Under the pieces are notes generated by a model. The model made no database searches, was not told where the DNA came from, and saw nothing but the letters and a program-made list of their open reading frames with translations. The translations under genes and the position numbers were made by a program. 7,010 nucleotides of DNA from Verrucomicrobiota bacterium (lineage in GTDB: Bacteria > Verrucomicrobiota > Verrucomicrobiia > Limisphaerales > UBA11358): assembly GCA_026225155.1 (NCBI GenBank), contig JAMFSG010000059.1, positions 1 to 7,010 on the forward strand, written 5' to 3'. Shown in pieces: positions 1-5,526 of this stretch (within the stretch, counting starts at the first letter, position 1; every line of letters begins with the position of its first letter).

Positions 1-126
1 CACCCAACCCCAATGCGATCGCATTGCCGAACAGCTAAATAACCGTCCCAGACTCCGCCTTGGTTTCCTTACTCCCAACGAAGTCTATTATTAACCACTT
101 TGTCGCACTTCAAATTTGAAACTAAA
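1..126 (+). mobile_element. Right end of an IS30-family insertion sequence (partial)
   Basis: This covers the transposase C-terminus plus the short downstream end. Bases 101-120 (TGTCGCACTT then CAAATTTGAA) resemble the terminal inverted repeats of IS30 elements, which often contain a G-T-[TC]-G-C-A-C-T-T motif. The end contains a perfect 12-bp palindrome, TTCAAATTTGAA, at 109-120. The outer boundary near 126 is an estimate, because the left inverted repeat and the target duplication are not in the window. The element abuts the 3' end of a cassette gene (stop at 135-137), so it probably inserted into the cassette region. Confidence 0.6.
2..94 (+). CDS. IS30-family transposase, C-terminal end only
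   Basis: This is the last 30 codons of a transposase whose body lies left of the window. The reading frame ends with LNNRPRLRLGFLTPNEVYY and a TAA at 92-94. That block (NNRPR.RLG..TPNEV) is the well-known C-terminal signature of IS30-family DDE transposases, which cut and join the element ends during transposition. The catalytic domain is outside the window, so integrity and activity cannot be judged. The stop codon is followed within about 10 bases by what looks like the terminal repeat of the element, the usual arrangement for IS30 elements. The family call is firm; the exact element cannot be named from this fragment. Confidence 0.88.
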   Translation, partial: TQPQCDRIAEQLNNRPRLRLGFLTPNEVYY

Positions 127-134
127 CAGCGTGG

Positions 135-395
135 TCATCTGGCATTATCATCTTTGTCTAATCGGCGACGTGCCACCAATGGCTTAAAAGGCGAAGGCGT
201 GTCAGGCCGATGTGAATACTCTCGAACACCGCCTTCGTTCGGGCCAACCAACTCGATCTTAATCAACATCACGTCATCGCGCATGTGGTCAATGAAATAC
301 TCTGCCGCATCTTCCTTCGATTCGGCTGGCAACTCGTCATAATACATTTTGCCATCGTGCTTCCAGTGCAACCCATATATGTAACTTTGCCACAT
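135..395 (-). CDS. Hypothetical cassette protein (86 aa)
   Basis: An 86-residue acidic/aromatic protein of unknown function. It begins MWQSYIYGLHWKHDGKMYYD, with a balanced globular composition and no signal peptide or membrane segment. The C-terminus is charged (RRRLDKDDNAR). Its ATG (395-393) lies only 19 bases after the recombination-side core TTAGGC of the attC-like site at 409-498. There is no clear Shine-Dalgarno sequence, which is common for cassette genes. The gene therefore looks like the first gene of an integron-type cassette oriented on the minus strand. The attC site expected after its stop is missing; an IS30 end lies about 9 bases downstream, so the cassette's own recombination site was probably displaced or lost. 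The coding call rests on protein-like composition and context. I do not recognise a named family. Confidence 0.65.
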   Translation of the reverse strand: MWQSYIYGLHWKHDGKMYYDELPAESKEDAAEYFIDHMRDDVMLIKIELVGPNEGGVREYSHRPDTPSPFKPLVARRRLDKDDNAR

Positions 396-408
396 AAGCG
401 TGAACGAT

Positions 409-498
409 GCCTAACGTAGAAAGCTGAGCCACCGCCGACTCGCGGCGTGGATTGCAACCGCAGCGCCAACGGCGGTTGGCTCCGGCGACTGGTTAGGC
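409..498 (-). other. Integron attC-like recombination site
   Basis: Read on the minus strand, the site has GCCTAAC (498-492), a 9-base spacer, GAGCCAACCGCCG (482-470), a central region, CGGCGGTGGCTC (437-426), a spacer, and GTTAGGC (415-409). The outer pair matches the R''/R' consensus RYYYAAC/GTTRRRY. The inner pair is complementary except for one extra base in the 13-nt arm (AACC against ACC), which is the unpaired extrahelical base expected between L'' and L'. The central 438-469 can fold further. The length of about 90 bases is within the attC range. The stop codon of the gene at 493-813 lies inside R'', and the next gene starts just after R', as in real cassette arrays. Confidence 0.78.
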
Positions 499-832
499 CA
501 CTGGTTTGTCATGTGAATCAACTAACTCTTGCACCTGCCTCCAGTCAATCACTCGGTCTGTAACCGGCCAAGTGCGACGGCTGACCTGATAATAACCGAT
601 GTCTCGCAAAAATGCTCCAAGACAAAGGCCGAAAAAACCATAGCCAACTGCGGCGGACTCTGGAACAACAAAGTAATACGACCACGCACCCAGCGCGCCC
701 AAAAGCAGCCACGACTTCCAACAAGTCCGCAACCACTGGCTAATGCCATAGCCGGAGCTGTGGTAACGCAGCCAAACTCGTAAAACCTTAAATTGAACTC
801 TAGTAAGTTTCATAGCGTGTGAAGTGGCCTAA
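416..832 (-). mobile_element. Probable complete integron gene cassette
   Basis: This is the unit bounded by the two attC-like sites. It runs on the minus strand from the TTAGGC that follows the core G of the 827-899 site, through the 106-residue membrane protein gene, to the core G of the 409-498 site. One gene per cassette, a very short leader, a stop codon inside the attC R'' element and a total length of about 420 bp all fit the cassette format. No integrase gene or attI site is visible, so whether this belongs to an integron or an integrase-less cluster is open. Confidence 0.65.
493..813 (-). CDS. Small two-helix membrane protein carried on a cassette (106 aa)
   Basis: A 106-residue protein of unknown function. 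The N-terminal 34 residues are basic and aromatic (MKLTRVQFKVLRVWLRYHSS). Two hydrophobic helices follow, at about residues 35-50 and 54-71, separated by a short PES turn. The last third is hydrophilic and ends ELVDSHDKPVA. It is therefore probably an inner-membrane hairpin protein with a basic N-terminal tail. The ATG at 813-811 is 14 bases after the R' core of the upstream attC-like site and lacks an evident ribosome binding site. Its TAA overlaps the R'' core (GGCCTAAC) of its own attC site, typical for cassette genes. Small membrane proteins are common cassette cargo. No enzymatic or binding motif is visible, and I assign no function. Confidence 0.75.
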   Translation of the reverse strand: MKLTRVQFKVLRVWLRYHSSGYGISQWLRTCWKSWLLLGALGAWSYYFVVPESAAVGYGFFGLCLGAFLRDIGYYQVSRRTWPVTDRVIDWRQVQELVDSHDKPVA

Positions 833-899
833 CAGGTGTTAGGCCGCAGTGCGTGCGCAACGGCGTGCACGATTGTATTTCGTTTGGCCTTTGTTAGCA
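827..899 (-). other. Second integron attC-like site
   Basis: On the minus strand the site starts with a degenerate R'' (TGCTAAC, 899-893) followed by AGGCC (890-886). After a 40-nt centre comes L' GGCCT (845-841), and the site ends at R' GTTAGGC (833-827). AGGCC and GGCCT pair as L''/L'. The L'-R' side contains two adjacent copies of the core, forming an inverted repeat (GGCCTAACA at 826-834 and TGTTAGGCC at 837-845). This GGCCTAAC...GTTAGGC layout resembles the 3' half of classical aadA-type attC sites. The R' side, where strand exchange occurs, faces the gene at 493-813, so both attC-like sites share an orientation. It is less symmetrical than the site at 409-498, hence lower confidence. 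Confidence 0.62.
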
Positions 900-906
900 T
901 AGCTTT

Positions 907-1107
907 ATGAAAGCAGACCTGCGAATTTCTATCAAGGATTATCACCGAAACAAAAACCTCAAAATCCAGCTTTCGCGGGTTCCCTTCACCACCAGCCGCC
1001 AGTTTTGGGTCAAAATGAACGACAATAAATGGCCAAAAGACGGCAGACCTGTCTCCATCACCCGTTTGATGACCGCTTTGCGGAAGTCGCTGGTGAAATC
1101 AGTTTGA
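907..1107 (+). CDS. Small basic hypothetical protein (66 aa)
   Basis: A 66-residue, strongly basic protein of unknown function. Its composition is protein-like: MKADLRISIKDYHRNKNLK, then a middle with RQFWVKMNDNKWPKDGRPVS, and a C-terminal amphipathic stretch ITRLMTALRKSLVK. The alternating hydrophobic/charged N-terminal strands and the helix-like C-terminus suggest a small folded domain, possibly nucleic-acid binding because of the charge. That is inference only. The ATG lies 9 bases beyond the R'' side of the attC-like site at 827-899, and the gene points away from the two minus-strand cassette genes. It may be a cassette gene in reverse orientation or a gene of the surrounding island. No Shine-Dalgarno sequence is apparent. 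The overlapping minus-strand frame (942-1148) looks less protein-like, so the plus strand was chosen. Confidence 0.6.
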   Translation: MKADLRISIKDYHRNKNLKIQLSRVPFTTSRQFWVKMNDNKWPKDGRPVSITRLMTALRKSLVKSV

Positions 1108-1428
1108 CCATTCAAATTTCCCATACTCTCTTTCACGGCTCCTGCCATTGGCTAATACGCCTGCCGAATTTTTTTTCAGGACAGCGATTCAATTGGCGCA
1201 ATACGGCGTGCTAAAAGTCATTGGTCACTCATATTGGCTACCCCCGCACCCCTTTATATTATTTTTCACCATTTGATACCGGATTTGATACCTCGAGCCG
1301 TTTTGGGGTGTTAAATGGCATCACGAGACAACACGGCGGGCAGACTGGTTAAAGACGATTGTGCGGTGAAATAACGAGAAATCACTAAAGAGCAAACAGT
1401 GATAAAACCATTGAAAACATTGAGCAAA
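1108..1428. other. Gene-free stretch between small gene and tRNA fragment
   Basis: I see no convincing gene here. The stretch holds an 8-base T run (1169-1176), a 10-bp direct repeat (1271-1292) and a short dyad with ATCACT at 1381-1386 and AGTGAT at 1398-1403. All three lie on the island side of the tRNA breakpoint, where attachment-site arm sequences of an integrative element could sit. Confidence 0.5.
1271..1292. repeat. Tandem 10-bp direct repeat ATTTGATACC
   Basis: ATTTGATACC occurs at 1271-1280 and again, exactly, at 1283-1292 with a 2-base spacer. The 12-bp period is close to one helical turn, so a protein could bind both copies on one DNA face. It lies about 140 bp from the tRNA-Lys breakpoint, which suggests recombinase or directionality-factor arm sites, but this is not shown. 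Confidence 0.7.
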
Positions 1429-1466
1429 ATTAAGAGTCAACTGCTCTACCATTGAGCTACCGAGGC
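1429..1466 (-). pseudogene. 5' half of tRNA-Lys(CTT), broken in the anticodon arm
   Basis: On the minus strand from 1466, the sequence fits a tRNA 5' half base by base. It has a 7-nt acceptor strand GCCTCGG, then TA (positions 8-9), a D stem GCTC/GAGC with loop AATGGTA, A26, an anticodon 5' stem GTTGA and the loop CTCTTAA with anticodon CTT (1434-1432). The 3' anticodon strand should read TCAAC but reads TTTTG from 1429 onward. No T arm or acceptor 3' strand follows. The gene is therefore interrupted just after the anticodon loop, a known target for tyrosine-recombinase elements. The 3' half is expected at the far end of the inserted element. Confidence 0.85.
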
Positions 1467-1503
1467 AACCAATCTGTCGGCAAAGGCTTTTTCCATTTGC
1501 CCA

Positions 1504-1532
1504 CCCGCTTGATTAAAGCGGGCGTTTATTTT
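1504..1532 (+). terminator. Possible rho-independent terminator
   Basis: CCCGCTT (1504-1510) and AAGCGGG (1516-1522) form a 7-bp stem with a GATTA loop. It is followed by CG and a T-rich tail TTTATTTT (1525-1532) on the plus strand. No plus-strand gene leads into it here, so it may shield the downstream gene from read-through or belong to the layout before the tRNA locus was disrupted. Confidence 0.4.
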
Positions 1533-1780
1533 GGCAGAGTGAAAATAGAGGGCAAGATTTTTCGCGAACACATAAAACACCAGACGATATTTGCTATAAA
1601 CCAATATCCCATTATTTCACATACTCATTCAAAAATAACCGCTGGTGGGATTGGGTTAAATGCACTGTTTGCAGACTTGAGATTGCAGTTTGCAGTTTGA
1701 CTTAGAATAAAAAAACTCATTTCCCATTAAAACGCTTCATTTCCGCCACAAAACTCGAAGATTGCTTCACTCACAAGTGC

Positions 1781-1796
1781 TGGCACTTGCATTGCT
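1781..1796 (+). promoter_or_regulatory. Sigma-54 (RpoN) type promoter for the BON lipoprotein gene
   Basis: TGGCAC (1781-1786), five bases, then TTGCT (1792-1796) matches the sigma-54 consensus TGGCAC-N5-TTGC[AT]. The invariant GG (1782-1783) and GC (1794-1795) are separated by exactly 10 bases, as required. Transcription would begin about 12 bases past the GC, near 1807, giving a leader of about 80 bases before the ATG at 1889. A perfect dyad, CAAGTGC-TG-GCACTTG (1774-1789), overlaps the -24 element. Sigma-54 promoters need an enhancer-binding activator, whose site would be upstream and is not identified. Confidence 0.6.
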
Positions 1797-1888
1797 AATA
1801 GGTAGATAGATAGGAAATAAACTTATGACTTACTGCCACTAGTTAAAATGAGAGTCACAGTATAACATCAACTTTAAATAAAAAAATT

Positions 1889-2233
1889 ATGAAAAAAACA
1901 TCCATCCAAACAAAACAGATCACAAAAATACTCAGCCTCGCCCTCTGCTTGGGCGCATTACCAATCATCAGCCTGGTAACTGGCTGCGCGGGCGACCGCT
2001 ATCACCAAAGCACCGGCGAAGCCATTGATGACCACGGCATTTCCATGCGCGTAAAAAGCGCATTGGCAAACGATGCCGAATACAAATATGACGGCGTTGA
2101 TGTGAAAACATTCAAAGGCACCGTCCAATTAAGCGGCTTTGTTGATACTTCCAGCCAAAAGAGCCGGGCAGCCGAGCTGGCCAAGGGCGTTGACGGCGTG
2201 AAAGACGTGGATAATAACATTACCGTCAAATAA
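1889..2233 (+). CDS. BON-domain lipoprotein (OsmY-like), 114 aa
   Basis: A small envelope lipoprotein. It has a basic N-terminus (MKKTSIQTKQITK), a hydrophobic segment at about 14-30, and a lipobox LVTGC whose Cys33 would be lipidated after signal peptidase II cleavage. Residues of about 45-114 form one BON domain: DDHGISMRVKSAL, then GVDVKTFKGTVQLSGFV, then the AAELAKGVDGVKDVDNNI ending. BON domains bind membranes or phospholipid and occur in osmotic/envelope stress proteins such as OsmY; a single domain fits a stress-protection or adhesion role at the outer membrane, which is inference. The ATG is preceded by an A-rich run without a Shine-Dalgarno sequence. A sigma-54-like promoter sits at 1781-1796 and a strong terminator follows at 2245-2279, so the gene is probably monocistronic. 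Confidence 0.9.
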   Translation: MKKTSIQTKQITKILSLALCLGALPIISLVTGCAGDRYHQSTGEAIDDHGISMRVKSALANDAEYKYDGVDVKTFKGTVQLSGFVDTSSQKSRAAELAKGVDGVKDVDNNITVK

Positions 2234-2244
2234 CAAGTTATATT

Positions 2245-2279
2245 GAAAAAGCCGGCAAACTAAGTTTGCCGGCTTTTTC
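2245..2279. terminator. Strong bidirectional rho-independent terminator
   Basis: Two perfectly complementary 16-nt arms, GAAAAAGCCGGCAAAC (2245-2260) and GTTTGCCGGCTTTTTC (2264-2279), flank a TAA loop. Each strand carries a GC-rich core followed by five T's, so it can stop transcription from both sides. It lies between the stop of the BON gene (2233) and the stop of the convergent DUF748 gene (2317), serving both. Confidence 0.93.
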
Positions 2280-2316
2280 ACTTTTCAGCGGATAACTCGA
2301 AACGATCCGCCAAGCG

Positions 2317-5300
2317 TTAACGGAATTGCGCATAAGCTCGGCTGCCATCAGTGCGCAAGGCTCCATTTTTTGATGTTAGAAATAAACGTGCGGCTTCGAC
2401 CTTACTATTTTGCAGGAGATAATCTTTCACGGTTTTTGCGCGATTAGCAGCGAGGGTTTCCAAGTCGTTTTCATTGATGTTATAAGTTGAGAGTAAGATG
2501 GCTTCGGTCGGGCTTGGCGGTGGAACCAGCTTTGTTTGATAAGTCGGACTGGTGGTTGTTTCTGGTTTTGGCGTGTTTGTATTTTTGATCAGCAGCGCCC
2601 CGCCCTTTTCAATTTCCTGGTGGTGCGGCAGAATTTGCGCGGCGTAGCCGGCGAGATTTGTGTTCGCGGCGATGAGCGCGGGCGTGATTTTTCCATTCGC
2701 GAGTTCTTCGGAATAAATTTTATCCAGCCAATGCGCGCGCGTCTCCGGCGTCAGGCTAAGTTGGTCAACGGAATTGGTGGCGCGTTCGGACTTGCGAAGT
2801 TTCAGCCAGACACGCGTGCGGATTTCGTGGTCGAGTGCGGCGCGTTGCAAACCTTCGCGGTCGGCATCAGGCGCGACGCTGCCGGAAATTTCCAACTGCA
2901 ACGCCGGGCGCGCGAAAAGTCCTTTGGCCAGCGAATCTAACTTGGACTTATCCGCCATTGAAAGTTCATAACTGCCGGGCGCAAAATCCTGGTAGCCGAG
3001 CTCTTCGCCGCCGCCACCAAAAACTGCGCCAAGCAATGAGAATGGCGAGGTTGCAACTTTTTCGAGAATGTTGACGATGGCGCGTGTGACGACTTTGCCG
3101 ATGCGGAATTTTGGATCGTCGAGCGTGCCGTCAATCGGCACGTCCAAAATGATTTTACCATCACGATCTTTTAGAATCGCGATCGCAAGGCGCACGGGCA
3201 GATGCGTGGCGTCGGGACTTTCCACTTTTTCGCCGAACGTGAATCGCTCCAGCGTGATGACATTTTTCGATGACAATTTTTTGCCGACGAGTTCATACGC
3301 CAGATTCAAATCCAATTTTCCTTCGGCAAGACGATAACCGGCGAACTTGGCGACATACGGACTGCCCGGCGTCAAATCCATGTCGTGCAACGAAATTTTT
3401 ATCGTATTCGTCAATTGTTGATTGAAAGGATTGATCGTGCCGGTGATGCGCGCCGGGCCAACGCCTTCGACTTTTGCACCCAGATTGATGTCCGCGTGTT
3501 CAAGTTGCTCGGACGAAAAACCGGCAATGGTTCCGTTCACTTGTTCAATGGCTAGATTGACGTTCGGCTGCATCGAACGGTCAGTAAAACTGGTCGTCGT
3601 GTTGGTGATGAAAATTTCATTGATGGCTATCTGCGGCAAAAGCGAATTGGTCGTGTCAGAATTTTTCGCCGCGACCGAATTGGTATTCGTCAAACGCAGC
3701 GCGTTCAGCAAGTTGATGGAGTGATTCGTTTCGATGACGAGGCGCGCATAAGCATTGTCTATCGCAATTTGTTTGATGACGACTACCGGCGGATTCAGGT
3801 TTGCGTGAATGCCGTTGACGTGAACGGAATCCCATTTCAACAAATCTTCACCCGTCACGCCGTCGGCGGTGCGAAAACCATCGAGGCTTGCATCGCCGCG
3901 AAACGTGACGCTGGGCAATTCGCCGTGCGGCGTGCGCAGATGCACACGCCCGTGCAAACCAAGTTCGCTGCCGAGTATGAACAGATTTAATTTCGGTTCG
4001 AGATAAGCGTCGAGCGAGCCGAGATCAATCCGGTCGAGATCGAGTTGAACCTCAAACGTCGGCGGCGTGAGCGACGCGGTGGTTTTGGTTTTGATCGAAC
4101 CATTTTTATTCCAGCGCAGCGAAAGTTCGGACGTGAAATTGGTGCCGGCAAGGTTGGAAATGTTTTTCGCCGTGAGCGTGATGTCGGTCAAAGCCACTTT
4201 TGCCGGACGCGAATTGGCGTTGTCTTCAAAATAAATCGAGCCGTTGGTGGAAGTGACGTTGCGGATGGTCGCGCTCCATTCGTTCGTGCTGTCGAGCAGC
4301 AATGCGACCGCGTTGGTCACCGAGTGCAGCAAAAATAAAATTCCGCCCGGCGCGTTTGCCGCTGTCGCCGCCGGCTTGGAAAGCTCGACGACGTTGATGG
4401 CATTGTCCTTACCGCGCGTGAGAAAAAGTTTGGAACCGTCCGACGTGACAGAATCAACGCTCGCCTGACGACTTTCCAAATTCACGCTCGCGCCAGACAC
4501 GCTGAAAAATGGAAGTTCCGCGATGTTATTGGTCGCGCCGGGTTGCGCGACTTTCAAATTTCGCAGCGCAACCGACGCATCGTTCACGATGGCGACATGA
4601 TTGGTGGCGCTCAATTCAAATTGATAACTAACATGTAATCCGACCGTGCCGTCGCGGATTTCAAAGCGCACCAAATCCTGATACAGCGGCGCATATTTGT
4701 TCAGCGTCAAATTATCCAGCGTCAGGTCGCCTTCCGAACGCAGCGGATTGAGATAAAAATATCCGCTCCACGCGATGCGTTCGCCCGCGTCGGTCGTGCC
4801 GGCGAACGAATACGGATTTTTGTTGTCGGGATCGGTGCGGAAATTTTCCAGCGTGATGTCTATCGGGCCGAGCGTGCGCTTGAACGGCTCACGCGTCGTG
4901 AAATCCGCATACGCCGCCGTCGCGCCGCCGATGTGCAAGCGTTCGATGCGTAACACGAGCGGCTTGGAGACTTTTGCGGTTGGCGCGGAATTCGTGGAAA
5001 ATTTCGTGATGAGATCGGAAAAATTGAACGTGTAATCTTTGTTCATCTGCACGCGCACAAATGGCTTCGTCGTGCTGATTTCTTTGAAGACCCAGGCCTT
5101 GCCGAAAAAAGATGAAAGTTGGAAGTTCACATAAACTTCATCCCACGAAACGAACGGCTGGCCGTCTTTGTCCTTGATCAGCAAACCGTCCACTGTCGTC
5201 GAAAGTGCAAACGGATTGATTTTGATTTTTTCAATCGAGACTTCGCGGTCGAGTTGTTGGGAAATTTCTTTCACCGCAAAATGGCGGACGATCGGCGGCA

Positions 5301-5397
5301 AAATGAGAAAACCGGAAATGGTGTAAAAAGCCAGCAGCCCAAAAATCCAGAGTGCGAGCTTGCGTTTGCCCCGTGAGATGGAATCCCAAACCTTCAT
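2317..5397 (-). CDS. DUF748 / AsmA-like large envelope protein (1026 aa)
   Basis: A long envelope protein with one N-terminal membrane anchor (about residues 14-36, after a basic MKVWDSISRGKRK) and a very long body that should be periplasmic. The N-terminal domain carries the DUF748 hallmarks: NPFALSTTVDG at 61-71, then a GQPFVSWDEVYVNFQ stretch and KPFVRVQMNKDYTFNFSDLI. The middle is beta-rich and full of Thr-Asn pairs. From about 805 (FAPGSYELS) a C-terminal alpha/beta region follows, a Pro/Thr-rich linker at about 138-162 residues into it, and finally a helix LETLAANRAKTVKDYLL like the C-terminal part of DUF748 proteins. The family belongs to the AsmA-like group, several members of which span the periplasm and move phospholipid between membranes; that role here is inference. 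The gene appears to stand alone, convergent with the BON gene and divergent from the RelE-like gene. No clear ribosome binding site precedes the ATG. Confidence 0.9.
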   Translation of the reverse strand: MKVWDSISRGKRKLALWIFGLLAFYTISGFLILPPIVRHFAVKEISQQLDREVSIEKIKINPFALSTTVDGLLIKDKDGQPFVSWDEVYVNFQLSSFFGKAWVFKEISTTKPFVRVQMNKDYTFNFSDLITKFSTNSAPTAKVSKPLVLRIERLHIGGATAAYADFTTREPFKRTLGPIDITLENFRTDPDNKNPYSFAGTTDAGERIAWSGYFYLNPLRSEGDLTLDNLTLNKYAPLYQDLVRFEIRDGTVGLHVSYQFELSATNHVAIVNDASVALRNLKVAQPGATNNIAELPFFSVSGASVNLESRQASVDSVTSDGSKLFLTRGKDNAINVVELSKPAATAANAPGGILFLLHSVTNAVALLLDSTNEWSATIRNVTSTNGSIYFEDNANSRPAKVALTDITLTAKNISNLAGTNFTSELSLRWNKNGSIKTKTTASLTPPTFEVQLDLDRIDLGSLDAYLEPKLNLFILGSELGLHGRVHLRTPHGELPSVTFRGDASLDGFRTADGVTGEDLLKWDSVHVNGIHANLNPPVVVIKQIAIDNAYARLVIETNHSINLLNALRLTNTNSVAAKNSDTTNSLLPQIAINEIFITNTTTSFTDRSMQPNVNLAIEQVNGTIAGFSSEQLEHADINLGAKVEGVGPARITGTINPFNQQLTNTIKISLHDMDLTPGSPYVAKFAGYRLAEGKLDLNLAYELVGKKLSSKNVITLERFTFGEKVESPDATHLPVRLAIAILKDRDGKIILDVPIDGTLDDPKFRIGKVVTRAIVNILEKVATSPFSLLGAVFGGGGEELGYQDFAPGSYELSMADKSKLDSLAKGLFARPALQLEISGSVAPDADREGLQRAALDHEIRTRVWLKLRKSERATNSVDQLSLTPETRAHWLDKIYSEELANGKITPALIAANTNLAGYAAQILPHHQEIEKGGALLIKNTNTPKPETTTSPTYQTKLVPPPSPTEAILLSTYNINENDLETLAANRAKTVKDYLLQNSKVEAARLFLTSKNGALRTDGSRAYAQFR

Positions 5398-5526
5398 AGT
5401 TTCTGCGCGCAGGTTCGGATGAAATAATCAAGCCGTCAATCTTTTCAAACTTCTGCGAATTCCAGCAGGCGGAATCAAGATTGCGAAAGCCGCCGCCGAT
5501 GCGCTAAAGTGGCCTCACCGATTTTG

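Larger units (their letters stand above)
1467..1888. other. Intergenic stretch upstream of the BON lipoprotein
   Basis: There is no credible gene here. The longest plus-strand frame (1452-1700) starts inside the tRNA fragment and has no recognisable protein character. The stretch contains a hairpin with a T-rich tail (1504-1532), a 7-bp tandem repeat TTGCAGT (1683-1696), a sigma-54 type promoter (1781-1796) overlapping a perfect dyad (1774-1789), and an A/T-rich leader to the start codon at 1889. Confidence 0.55.

Noticed and set aside
269..469. A 66-codon minus-strand frame overlapping the first cassette gene and the attC-like site
   Set aside because: It lies in another frame of the 135-395 gene and reads through the attC stem; the composition is Cys/Arg/Ser-rich and not protein-like.
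1160..1270. A plus-strand frame reading LAQYGVLKVIGHS, reminiscent of the GH box near the end of tyrosine recombinases
   Set aside because: No other recombinase motif (no catalytic Arg or Tyr context) is found before or after it, and the frame stops soon after; similarity is too short to support a pseudogene.
1429..1466. A group I intron interrupting tRNA-Lys at the anticodon loop
   Set aside because: Bacterial tRNA introns do sit in anticodon loops, but I see no 3' half of the tRNA (no T-loop or acceptor 3' strand) in the 1.4 kb on that side, and the adjacent DNA is cassettes and an IS. Integration junction is simpler.
1452..1700. An 82-codon plus-strand frame
   Set aside because: It starts within the tRNA fragment, runs through a hairpin, and has no domain-like character or ribosome binding site.
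2536..5376. Several plus-strand frames of 65-134 codons opposite the DUF748 gene
   Set aside because: They are antisense shadows of a continuous 1026-codon gene and are Arg/Ser/Cys-rich without recognisable motifs.
5509..5526. GTG start adding six residues to the RelE-like protein
   Set aside because: The ATG at 5527 aligns the first beta strand with the family's usual N-terminus, and the GTG has no better ribosome binding site.
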